Assembly (NCBI RefSeq): GCF_002163755.1 | Contig: NZ_CP015864.1 | Coordinates: 806,001-870,000, forward strand | Length of the DNA: 64,000 bases | Reading direction: 5' to 3' | From: Vibrio campbellii CAIM 519 = NBRC 15631 = ATCC 25920 | GTDB taxonomy: Bacteria > Pseudomonadota > Gammaproteobacteria > Enterobacterales > Vibrionaceae | The notes under the pieces: model-generated | What the model saw: only the letters and a program-made list of their open reading frames with translations | Told to the model about the DNA's origin: nothing | The model's database searches: none | Part shown: positions 8,352-16,099 of the stretch, piece by piece | How positions within the stretch are numbered: position 1 is the stretch's first letter | Layout: every line of letters begins with the position of its first letter | Made by a program: the position numbers and the translations under genes

Positions 8352-10096
8352 TATGCAAAACCCCCATCAATTTTTTGATTGTCGCTTCGCGCGATGTCTT
8401 CACACTCAGGCATAGTTGGGAAAATCCAACTATCGGCATACTCAGGATCGTTGATTTCATCCAAAAGTGGGGCTCCTTGGAAGAAGGTCACGCGCACCCA
8501 GCGATCAGACCTCGGGTCGAACTTGGTAGCACCAAACATCGCTAGCTTACAGCGCAGCAAGTGCATTGGCAGCGCATCCTTACGAAGTACGTTCATTTGG
8601 ATATCACCCATCTCCCTATTACCAAGCGTCCACACACGACGAGTGATTGAGCGATACTGCGGGTGTTGCAACAAGAACTCTGCTAACGATGTGTCCGGCT
8701 GACACGTTTGTAGAGCATGGTAAAGGCGGTTTACTTGTCGCCCGATATCCAGCGGCAGCTCACGTTCTTCGCCAATCTCCTCTCCACGAACACCTAACCT
8801 CGGCTCCTCTTTATCTTGGGAGCGATACCAGAACCAATAGTTGTTCTCTAGTAACGAATAGTCCGCATCAATCGACCAACGGTATTTGTTCTCTAGTATT
8901 TGCAAAACATCTTGAACGCTTTTTCCACCTGAAATAGACAAAGATTCATCGGTGTTCATTTGGTTTTCAAATTCATCAACCAAAGACGGGTAAAGCTCGA
9001 TCAAACATGAAGTTAGGATTTCTTGGGCTTCCAAACTCATTGTTGTGGTTTGTTTGAGCAAGCTTGCCCAGTTCACGTGTTTCGCCATCAAGGCATTCAA
9101 GTTAATTTGCAGCGCCTGAATGTCTTCTATCGCTTTATGGTTCAGTTGGTCTTGATGCTCATTAATGGTGATCACCTGCTCTAAATGACGCTGCGCTTTT
9201 GCCAACAACGCTGTCAGTGGCGCTTCTTGCTGGATCTCACAAGGCATCGACAATACTTGAGCAATAGCACGCTCACGTGACGTCATCCATTGATCAACAA
9301 TGCAAGGGTGGTTGATAAGATAAGGCGCCATACCTAATCCTGTTGCATTCCCCACACCAAGGTAACGTTGTAGCCCTTTGTGTAAAGCAATGGCTTTGTC
9401 TCCACCTTGTTGCTGAGCTAGATAGTGCACCCAATCAAGGCTGAACTCTCTAAGCATGTACACCGCACACATTTGCGCACTGAAGGATTGATTGAAATCA
9501 GGATTGTTCTCTAACAGCTTAAAATCGGCTATACCAAACTTGCCGTTTCCGTATACGGCTGTCGTTCTCAGTATGTAGCCAACCTCTGCAAGTTCAGTAG
9601 GATCTGGTTGCTCGCCTTTTGCCAATGCAGCAACGAGATGTTCAAACACGCGGACACTTTTGTTCGCACGAGCAAGAACAAGTACGTTGTTAGGGTTACG
9701 CCCTGCTTCTTGCAAGGGCACATTGGCTCTTAGCTGTTCTAAGAGCTCAACATGGACATCCCCTTTCACGAGTGCAAAGGTGACGTCCCATTTCTCGGCG
9801 ATAACGCGATCATTACGTTCTTCATCGGCAATCTCATCGCAAAATACAACCAAGTGATATACATGCTCCGGCGTCTCAAGCTTATAAATAACGTGACCAA
9901 ATCCACGTGGGCACAATTGCCATTCATGTTTGCTGACTTGCCATTCTTGGCTTGCCATCTGTCGAATCAAACTTCTCACAAAGCTGATTCGGTTTTGGTG
10001 CATAGCCCCTAGCCTATCTGGCGCCATCACAATAGCAGCGTCGCGAAGCGTTGTTTCAGTGTAAGTAGAACGATGTGCATCCATTTTGCTCACCAC
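8351..10096 (-). CDS. Unrecognised 581-residue cytoplasmic protein in the BCCT/M19 operon
   Basis: I do not recognise this protein. It is 581 residues, soluble, rich in Gln, Leu and Trp, mostly helical in appearance, with no signal peptide, membrane helix or nucleotide-binding motif. The middle (about 300-400) looks able to form coiled-coil-like helices. Its stop codon overlaps the start of the DUF3726-like gene (TAATG), which suggests a matched pair. It lies 150 bp after the BCCT transporter, with a strong hairpin in the gap. Since everything upstream in the operon is uptake or oxidation, it may be an enzyme or enzyme subunit for the same compound, but nothing in the sequence proves that. 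The start at 10096 may be a few codons early, because another ATG follows at codon 5. Confidence 0.8.
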   Translation of the reverse strand: MVSKMDAHRSTYTETTLRDAAIVMAPDRLGAMHQNRISFVRSLIRQMASQEWQVSKHEWQLCPRGFGHVIYKLETPEHVYHLVVFCDEIADEERNDRVIAEKWDVTFALVKGDVHVELLEQLRANVPLQEAGRNPNNVLVLARANKSVRVFEHLVAALAKGEQPDPTELAEVGYILRTTAVYGNGKFGIADFKLLENNPDFNQSFSAQMCAVYMLREFSLDWVHYLAQQQGGDKAIALHKGLQRYLGVGNATGLGMAPYLINHPCIVDQWMTSRERAIAQVLSMPCEIQQEAPLTALLAKAQRHLEQVITINEHQDQLNHKAIEDIQALQINLNALMAKHVNWASLLKQTTTMSLEAQEILTSCLIELYPSLVDEFENQMNTDESLSISGGKSVQDVLQILENKYRWSIDADYSLLENNYWFWYRSQDKEEPRLGVRGEEIGEERELPLDIGRQVNRLYHALQTCQPDTSLAEFLLQHPQYRSITRRVWTLGNREMGDIQMNVLRKDALPMHLLRCKLAMFGATKFDPRSDRWVRVTFFQGAPLLDEINDPEYADSWIFPTMPECEDIARSDNQKIDGGFA

Positions 10097-10121
10097 CTAT
10101 TTTTTATTGTAAGAATATAGA

Positions 10122-10157
10122 CTTGTGCGGGTGTAGGAGGGTTATAACCCGCACAAG
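10122..10157 (-). promoter_or_regulatory. Intercistronic hairpin between BCCT and the 581-residue gene
   Basis: A perfect 11-bp GC-rich stem (10122-10132 with 10147-10157) and a 14-base loop sit in a 150-bp gap inside the operon. On the minus strand it is followed by TCTATATTCTT, so partial termination or protection of the upstream mRNA end is possible. The gap also holds two near-identical copies of TTTCTAAACCATTG. Confidence 0.6.
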
Positions 10158-10246
10158 CTCCACGTTATTGTTTTTTAAAATATTGTTTTTAAACCATTGT
10201 TTCTAAAGTACGGTTTCTAAACCATTGGTTATCGCTTTCTAGCGAC

Positions 10247-11851
10247 TTATAACCCCTGCTCTTTTGCCATCTTGATGGCGATCTGCGGTGCATTCCATAG
10301 TGACGGCAACAAGATTAACGAGACTGGCACTGCCGTGATCACAATGAAGGATTGCAAAGCAGAAATACCGCCCGAGCCAAGCGAAATCAGAATCAGCGCG
10401 ACAACACCCATCGCCACACCCCAGAACGTACGAATGATGGCATTTGGCTCTGTTTCACCACTGACCACGACACTGATGGTGTAAGTCATCGAGTCCCCTG
10501 TGGTCACAATGAAAATGGTCGTTAACACTAGGAACAAAATAGAAACTAACATCGGCATTGGCAGTTGTTGCGTTACGGCCAGCAGCGCTCCCGGCAAGTT
10601 AAAGCCTTCAAACGCCGAACTCACGCTACCAGGGTTCGCGATTTCAAACGCCAGACCTGAACCACCCACAATCGTGAACCAGAAACAGGTCGTCAATGGT
10701 GCAACAATACTGATGGTTGTAATGATTTGGCGAATGCTACGGCCACGTGAAATACGAGCAATAAAGATGGCCATCATTGGCCCATAGCCTAGGAACCAAC
10801 CCCAGAAGAATACGGTCCACCAGCTCAACCAACCTTCATCACCGCGGTAAGTCGCCATAGGGATGAAGTTATCCAACATGGTGCCCACGCCTTGAATGTA
10901 ACCATTGAAAATAAAGTCTGTTGGACCGAATAGCAGGATGTAAGCCATTAGGGCAATCGCCAAGATAACGTTATAACGACTCAACATTTGCATGCCACGG
11001 TTCAGGCCACTTAGCGCAGAGACCGTGTAAAGTACTATGGCAAAGAGAATAATGATCAGCTGTGTCGTGAACCCATCAGGAATATCAAACAAAGCGTTTA
11101 ACGCGTAGCTAACCTGTAGACCTAAAAAGCCGATTGGACCAATAGTGCCTGCCGCTACCGCGATGATGCAGCACGCATCAATCAAGGCGCCGATTTGGCC
11201 CTTCAGTGCACGCTCACCCAATACTGGGTAGAGCAGAATTCGAGGCTTGAGTGGTAAGCCTTTGTCGTAATGTAGATGCATTACCACGATAGACGTTAAG
11301 CTACCAACAATAGCCCAAGCGAGGAAACCCCAGTGCATGAAGGATTGTGATAGTGCGTTGACGGCGCCCTGCTGTGGATTATCTTGTGCACCATACAAAG
11401 GTGGTGGGCTGACATAATGTGCGATTGGTTCTGCTGCCGCCCAAAACACGCCACCACCGGCGAGTAAGGTACAGAAGATGATCGCCATCCAGCGAAAACC
11501 GTCCATTTCAGGCTTGGTTGTACCACCTAAAATCACCTTGCCTGTTCGCCCTGCAGCCAAGCCAAGACCAATAAGAAAAGTGAGAAGAAGCAGTAGTTGC
11601 CAATATGGGCCGAAGACGTTCACCGCCCATGCAAATCCTGTGTTTACCAATGTAGATAACAGTTCGCCATCATAAAGCGCAACGGCCACGAAAAGTGCGA
11701 TAAAGCCGCCACTGTACCAAAGTGCTGGGTTACTGAGCCCCAGCTTATCCGGTGCGTTTTCTGTTGCTGAAATGTCGTTGTGTTTTGCTTGTGGCTTCTT
11801 TGATGACACGCTCATCGTAGAAGCTTTCATGCTATTGGTTAGATCAGACAT
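10247..11851 (-). CDS. BCCT-family transporter for a betaine-, choline- or carnitine-like compound
   Basis: A 534-residue inner-membrane protein with about twelve hydrophobic helices and a hydrophilic N-terminal tail of about 45 residues. It matches the betaine/choline/carnitine transporter family: the EPIAHYVSPPPLYG segment after helix 3, the LHYDKGLPLKPRILLYP loop, and the Trp-rich helix-8 signature around residues 335-360 (WWTVFFWGWFLGYGP), whose tryptophans make the aromatic box for the trimethylammonium group. The tail is short and there is no long charged C-terminal osmosensor, so a feeding role fits better than osmoprotection. It sits between the M19-type gene and the 581-residue gene on the same strand. 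The substrate cannot be named, but the family points to a quaternary amine, the likely substrate class of the whole operon. Confidence 0.92.
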   Translation of the reverse strand: MSDLTNSMKASTMSVSSKKPQAKHNDISATENAPDKLGLSNPALWYSGGFIALFVAVALYDGELLSTLVNTGFAWAVNVFGPYWQLLLLLTFLIGLGLAAGRTGKVILGGTTKPEMDGFRWMAIIFCTLLAGGGVFWAAAEPIAHYVSPPPLYGAQDNPQQGAVNALSQSFMHWGFLAWAIVGSLTSIVVMHLHYDKGLPLKPRILLYPVLGERALKGQIGALIDACCIIAVAAGTIGPIGFLGLQVSYALNALFDIPDGFTTQLIIILFAIVLYTVSALSGLNRGMQMLSRYNVILAIALMAYILLFGPTDFIFNGYIQGVGTMLDNFIPMATYRGDEGWLSWWTVFFWGWFLGYGPMMAIFIARISRGRSIRQIITTISIVAPLTTCFWFTIVGGSGLAFEIANPGSVSSAFEGFNLPGALLAVTQQLPMPMLVSILFLVLTTIFIVTTGDSMTYTISVVVSGETEPNAIIRTFWGVAMGVVALILISLGSGGISALQSFIVITAVPVSLILLPSLWNAPQIAIKMAKEQGL

Positions 11852-11909
11852 GCTCTGACTCCAGAGGTTTATTGCAGCTGCCTTAACGGCTACAAAAAGT
11901 GACTTTAAC

Positions 11910-11939
11910 GCCCGCCTTATTATTGTATTGGTGGCGGGC
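11910..11939 (-). promoter_or_regulatory. Intercistronic hairpin between the M19-type gene and BCCT
   Basis: A 7-bp all-GC stem (11910-11916 with 11933-11939, GCCCGCC arm) and a 16-base AT-rich loop lie in the 110-bp gap. There is no T run after it on the minus strand, so it is more likely an mRNA-stability element than a full terminator. Confidence 0.5.
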
Positions 11940-11961
11940 TATTCCTTGTTCGGGTTACAAC

Positions 11962-12957
11962 TTATAACTTGGCCTCCAGCCCTTCTTTCAAAAAGTTAAA
12001 CCAGTTCTCACCCAGTATTTTTCCTGCCTCAGATTCGCTGAACCCGTGACGCATTAGGCCGTTGTAAATATTCTCCATACCCTTGCTACCACTAAACCAA
12101 GGCAGTGCATCGGGCCAACCAGAATTACTTGCCGAACCTTCACCATAATCCATCGCTTTCGACCAACGGCCATTACGCATCCATTCAAGGACTTGCTGTG
12201 GCTGGTTCAAGCAAAGGTCGCTGCCAATACCCAGATGCTCCACACCAAACAAGTCGGCCGTTTTGGCGACCATTTGGCAAAAATCATCAAGCGTGCATTG
12301 GCTACCATTGGGCAGGTGGAACGGGTACAAACTAAAGCCAATCAAACCACCGCGTTCCGTCAGTGCTTTGATAACGTTGTTAGATTTATTACGCAGAGCG
12401 TCATGGGCAAACGTTGGGTTTGCGTGGCTGATGCAAATAGGGCGGGAAGAAAGATCAATCGCTTCCAATGTCGAGCGCTCTGCACTGTGTGACATGTCGA
12501 TGATCATCCCAACACGGTTCATCTCTTCGATGGCCTGTTTACCAAAGCGAGTGACACCAGAGTCGTTCTGCTCATAGCATCCTGTCGCTAACAAGCTTTG
12601 GTTGTTGTACGTCAGCTGCATGATCAACAAACCTTGGCGACGCATGACTTCAATCAGGCCAATTTCATCATCAATTGGAGAACAATTTTGCGCACCAAAG
12701 AAGACCCCAACTTTTCCTTCTGTCTTCGCTTTCTCGACATCGGCCATGGAATGAATTGGCATGATGAGATCTGCGTTTTGCTCGAAGCGAAGATTCCATT
12801 CAGCAAAGCGGGTTAACGTTTCTCGTGCATTTTCGTGATAAACGATCGTTGCATGCATAGCGGTGATGCCGCTGGCTTTTAGTGTCTGAAAGTACTCTCT
12901 ATCCCAATTGCAGTACTGCAATCCATCAATCACAATCCGTTGTTGGTACATAACCAC
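11962..12957 (-). CDS. M19 (renal dipeptidase-like) hydrolase with an altered metal site
   Basis: A 331-residue cytoplasmic protein with the TIM-barrel plan of membrane dipeptidases (M19). The family binds two zinc ions through an N-terminal HxD, a Glu bridge and two later His. Here the N-terminal motif reads DGLQYCNW (residues 11-18) with no HxD, and the bridging Glu is replaced in GAQNC (Q90), while H157 (DMSHS) and H178 (SHAN) remain. I recall a similar form in the Pseudomonas aeruginosa dimethylglycine/betaine catabolic locus (PA5396). The protein may therefore use one metal or act on something other than dipeptides. It lies between the aldehyde dehydrogenase and the BCCT transporter, consistent with betaine-type catabolism. 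The start may be the second Met, two codons in. Confidence 0.88.
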   Translation of the reverse strand: MVMYQQRIVIDGLQYCNWDREYFQTLKASGITAMHATIVYHENARETLTRFAEWNLRFEQNADLIMPIHSMADVEKAKTEGKVGVFFGAQNCSPIDDEIGLIEVMRRQGLLIMQLTYNNQSLLATGCYEQNDSGVTRFGKQAIEEMNRVGMIIDMSHSAERSTLEAIDLSSRPICISHANPTFAHDALRNKSNNVIKALTERGGLIGFSLYPFHLPNGSQCTLDDFCQMVAKTADLFGVEHLGIGSDLCLNQPQQVLEWMRNGRWSKAMDYGEGSASNSGWPDALPWFSGSKGMENIYNGLMRHGFSESEAGKILGENWFNFLKEGLEAKL

Positions 12958-12986
12958 TCCTTAAACGTTAATGAGCCTTTAAGGTT

Positions 12987-13010
12987 GGGCAGCGGAATCC
13001 ACGGCTGCCC
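12987..13010 (-). promoter_or_regulatory. Intercistronic hairpin between the aldehyde dehydrogenase and M19-type genes
   Basis: A perfect 7-bp stem (12987-12993 with 13004-13010, GGGCAGC arm) and a 10-base loop fill the 60-bp gap just after the aldehyde dehydrogenase stop. It is the counterpart of the other hairpins in this operon. Confidence 0.5.
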
Positions 13011-13018
13011 TATTTCAC

Positions 13019-14479
13019 TTAGTAAGGACGTTGATAAGCGGTTTTCACCACGGTGTAGAACTCTTTCGCATACTGACCTTGCTCGCGTGGACCAAAGCTC
13101 GACTCTTTACGACCGCCAAACGGTACGTGGTAATCCGTTCCTGCGGTTGGTAGGTTGACCATCACACAACCTGTTTGTACCTGCTGTTTGAAGATGGCGC
13201 TGTTACGAAGGCTTTGTGTGATGATGCCGCCCGTCAAACCAAAGCGAGTATCGTTCGCCACGGCAATGGCTTCATCCAAATCAGAAACTCGAATCACACT
13301 TGCCATCGGCGCGAACACTTCTTCTTGGTTCACTTCCCAGCTGTTTTGCGTGTTAAGGAACAGAGTTGGCGACATGTAGAAGCCTTCATGTTTCAGGTTT
13401 AATCGCTCGCCACCGAATGCCAACTCTGCACCACTTTGACGTGCCTTCTCGATCCAATCGAAGTTCGCTTCCAACTGGTTGCCATCCACCACTGGTCCCA
13501 TGAAGATGCCTTCTTCTAATGCGTGGCCAACTTTAAGCTCGCTCATTCGTTTGATCAGTGCTTCAACGTACGCATCGTGAATACCATCCATCACCACTAA
13601 ACGAGATGAAGCCGTACACTTCTGACCTGCGCCAGAGAAAGAACCTGCAATCGTCGCTTCAACAGCGATTTGAATATCGGCATCATCGGCAACCACAAGT
13701 GCGTTCTTACTGCCCATTTCTAACTGACAGCGAACGAAGTTTGGCGCTGTCGCTGCTGCGACTTTACGACCCGTATCAACAGACCCAGTAAAGCTCACAC
13801 CGTTTACGTCTTTCGAATTAATTAGGGTGTTGCCCACTTGCGAACCACTGCCAAGCACTAGGTTAAATGTACCTGCTGGTAAGCCTTGTCGATGGATAAT
13901 CTCAGTCAGTGCAACGGCACTTGCTGGTGTTAAGTTCGCTGGCTTCCAAACCACACTGTTACCAAACGCAAGGGCTGGTGCGATTTTCCAAGCAGCAGTC
14001 GCAGTTGGGAAATTCCAAGGAGAAATAATGGCGATAACACCTACAGCTTCACGAGTAACCTCGACGGAAACCCCTGGACGGACAGAAGCAGCGTTATCGC
14101 CAATTTGACGCAGCACTTCAGCCGCAAAGTATTGGAAGAATTGTCCAGCTCGGTAGATTTCGCCTCGACCTTCTGCAAATGGTTTGCCTTCTTCGCGTGA
14201 AAGCAATGTACCAAGCTCGTCACAACGAGCAATCAACTCATCACCAATCGCTTGTAATACTGCTTGTTTACGCTCAATTGGTGTTTTTTCCCACTCTGGC
14301 TGCGCAATTTTCGCGGCCTGAATCGCTTGTTCGACTTGCGCTTCGCTCGCCTGAGCAAAGTCGCCTAAATTTTCACTGATGTCTGAAGGGTTGATGTTTG
14401 CAATCGTGTTGATGCCAGATTGCCATTCACCGGCAATGTAGAGGGATTTTTCTGCTTGAACATTATTGATAAAAGTCAT
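13019..14479 (-). CDS. NAD(P)-dependent aldehyde dehydrogenase, 2-ketoglutarate-semialdehyde type
   Basis: A 486-residue class I/II aldehyde dehydrogenase. Catalytic C288 is in GAGQKCTASSR, general base E254 in LEMGSKN, and oxyanion N156 in SPWNFP. The C-terminal stretch VNLPTAGTDYHVPFGG followed by GPREQG and VKTAY is what I associate with 2-ketoglutarate-semialdehyde (2,5-dioxopentanoate) dehydrogenases of pentose and hydroxyproline breakdown. The likely product is then 2-ketoglutarate, feeding the TCA cycle. Second gene of the operon, about 90 bp after ridA. If the family reading is right, the imported compound may have a five-carbon skeleton, for example a proline- or hydroxyproline-betaine-like molecule; that is inference. 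The start ATG has an acceptable upstream purine stretch. Confidence 0.9.
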   Translation of the reverse strand: MTFINNVQAEKSLYIAGEWQSGINTIANINPSDISENLGDFAQASEAQVEQAIQAAKIAQPEWEKTPIERKQAVLQAIGDELIARCDELGTLLSREEGKPFAEGRGEIYRAGQFFQYFAAEVLRQIGDNAASVRPGVSVEVTREAVGVIAIISPWNFPTATAAWKIAPALAFGNSVVWKPANLTPASAVALTEIIHRQGLPAGTFNLVLGSGSQVGNTLINSKDVNGVSFTGSVDTGRKVAAATAPNFVRCQLEMGSKNALVVADDADIQIAVEATIAGSFSGAGQKCTASSRLVVMDGIHDAYVEALIKRMSELKVGHALEEGIFMGPVVDGNQLEANFDWIEKARQSGAELAFGGERLNLKHEGFYMSPTLFLNTQNSWEVNQEEVFAPMASVIRVSDLDEAIAVANDTRFGLTGGIITQSLRNSAIFKQQVQTGCVMVNLPTAGTDYHVPFGGRKESSFGPREQGQYAKEFYTVVKTAYQRPY

Positions 14480-14572
14480 TGCTCTGTCCTTGTTCTTCCT
14501 GACGTCTAGTGGTCTTCCACCAGCTCATTCATCTCACTTAATACGCCAAACTTGGCTGTGTGTTTTTGTTCT

Positions 14573-14971
14573 TTACTCTGGCTGGTTCGCTGAGGCGTAA
14601 ACCACAAACTCGACCAGCATTTCTTCACGGGCAAGACCTGCGACAACCATGGCTGCGCGGTTTGGATAAGGCGCTTCAAAGTATTCCGCATACACTTGAT
14701 TTACCGTTTTTAGATACTCGCGATCCGTCACATAAATCAGCACTTGTAGAACTGAATCAAGCGACTCACCCGCACACTCAAGGGTGTGAATTAGATTATT
14801 AAAGGTTTGGCGTGTTTGCGCTTCGATGCCACCTTCCACGACCGCGCCCGTATCATCGATTGGGATTTGCGCCGTGTATAACGTGCCATTGTTGACGATG
14901 GCCCACTCTAGTGGTGCTTTAGAAGCAAATAGTGCCGTTTTGACTGGGTATTTTTTCGTAGAAGTATTCAC
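14573..14971 (-). CDS. RidA-family enamine/imine deaminase
   Basis: A 132-residue YjgF/YER057c/UK114 protein and the first gene of the operon divergent from the LysR regulator. RidA enzymes hydrolyse reactive enamines and imines from amine or amino-acid oxidation. The key Arg of the PYPNRAA motif, essential for deaminase activity, is present at about residue 105, and the EFVVYA strand near the C-terminus follows the family. Its place at the head of the operon suggests that the pathway makes an imine or enamine intermediate. The first residues before the barrel are longer than in E. coli RidA, so this is one of the more divergent Rid subfamilies. Soluble, probably trimeric by family. Confidence 0.9.
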   Translation of the reverse strand: MNTSTKKYPVKTALFASKAPLEWAIVNNGTLYTAQIPIDDTGAVVEGGIEAQTRQTFNNLIHTLECAGESLDSVLQVLIYVTDREYLKTVNQVYAEYFEAPYPNRAAMVVAGLAREEMLVEFVVYASANQPE

Positions 14972-15126
14972 GTGCCTTTCAACCTTTGTAACAACCTTGT
15001 TTCAAGATAGTTAAATACTGCACATTGACAGGCGATAAATCGAACGGTAAATTTTTTACATTTGATAAGAAAAATCTATCACCTTATGAAGATTTCAATA
15101 AATAAAGGGGTTGCAGGGGTTTCACG
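14972..15126. promoter_or_regulatory. Divergent promoter region between ridA operon and LysR gene
   Basis: The 155-bp AT-rich gap between divergent start codons must hold both promoters and the LysR operator. A candidate half-palindrome ATC...GAT lies near 15075-15101, but I cannot fix the boxes with confidence. Confidence 0.5.
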
Positions 15127-16023
15127 ATGAGTATCAAACTTCAACAATTAAAGCATTTTGTGATGGTGGTCGAGGAAGGCGGTTTTAGGGCGGCCTCACA
15201 TAGAGCAAACCGCTCTCAAGCTGCACTGTCGACGTCGATCAAAGAACTGGAAAAAAACCTCGGTCAAACGCTGTTTGAAACGGGCAATAAATCTAAACTC
15301 ACGCCCTTTGGTGAAATCTGCTTACCCAAGATCATCCAGTTTCTTAATATCTATCACGCACTGAACAACGACTTAAAAGCAGCCGCTGCTGGACAGCAAG
15401 GTCGAGTACGAATTGCCAGTGTCCCTTCTGTTGCTGCTAAGCTCATTCCAAGTGTTTTGGGCGCATTTTGTGAACAATACCCTAACGTCGAGGTCAGCCT
15501 AATTGATGATAACGCAGCAGGGGTCGAAGCCCGTCTTTTATCAGGCGAGGTCGATTTAGCGTTAGGAAACCCATCACATTTAGATGAAGGCGGTATTGAA
15601 TTTACTCCATTGATATCCGATCCAATTGGCGTGGTGTGTTTGAAGGACAACCCTATTGCCCAACACCCCGGGGGTATTGAATGGCAGACCTTATTAGAAC
15701 AGCCCTTTATTCGAAACGGCACGTGTACCCTACTCGATCCCACTCCTGCACGCGCGCTCAGTGAACAGGCTTTATATTCCGTTGAGAACATCACATCTTT
15801 GTTCTCCGTTCTGGAGCTCGGTATTGGTGTCACTACCTTGCCTAAGTTAGCGTTCCCGACCAACGAAACTCGACTGGTTTGGATTCCGCTGATCGATCCA
15901 CCTTTGGAAAGACAGGTTGGCATCTTTACTCTGACGGACAGAACCATCTCCCCTCAGGCAAAAGCGTTTCATGACTTGTGCATTCATTACTTGAACTACC
16001 AAGAAGAAGTAGAAACTACATAG
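15127..16023 (+). CDS. LysR-family regulator of the BCCT/aldehyde dehydrogenase operon
   Basis: A 298-residue LysR-type activator. Residues 1-65 form the winged helix-turn-helix (LKHFVMVVEEGGFRAASHRANRSQAALSTS region), where an AxxAxxxSQxxxS-like pattern is clear. About 90-290 is the ligand-binding domain with the usual RIASVPSVAAKLIP start and a DLALGNP strand. It is transcribed away from ridA with a 155-bp gap, the classic arrangement for local control, so it probably senses the operon's substrate or an intermediate. A bidirectional terminator at 16041 ends its message. ATG 15127 follows GGGGTTTCACG, a weak ribosome site, but it aligns with the normal LysR N-terminus. Confidence 0.93.
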   Translation: MSIKLQQLKHFVMVVEEGGFRAASHRANRSQAALSTSIKELEKNLGQTLFETGNKSKLTPFGEICLPKIIQFLNIYHALNNDLKAAAAGQQGRVRIASVPSVAAKLIPSVLGAFCEQYPNVEVSLIDDNAAGVEARLLSGEVDLALGNPSHLDEGGIEFTPLISDPIGVVCLKDNPIAQHPGGIEWQTLLEQPFIRNGTCTLLDPTPARALSEQALYSVENITSLFSVLELGIGVTTLPKLAFPTNETRLVWIPLIDPPLERQVGIFTLTDRTISPQAKAFHDLCIHYLNYQEEVETT

Positions 16024-16040
16024 GCATAACTCACAACTAA

Positions 16041-16075
16041 AAAAGCCCCTGACACGATAAGCATCAGGGGCTTTT
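16041..16075. terminator. Bidirectional terminator between the LysR and oxidoreductase genes
   Basis: A perfect 12-bp stem (16041-16052 with 16064-16075) with A and T runs at its outer ends serves both the LysR gene (+) and the convergent flavin oxidoreductase gene (-). Confidence 0.9.
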
Positions 16076-16099
16076 TAAAATTTCATGAGCCAGAACGCA

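Noticed and set aside
15354..15947. A 197-residue ORF on the minus strand inside the LysR gene
   Set aside because: It is a shadow of the LysR coding region: Ser- and Pro-rich, no motif, no ribosome site.
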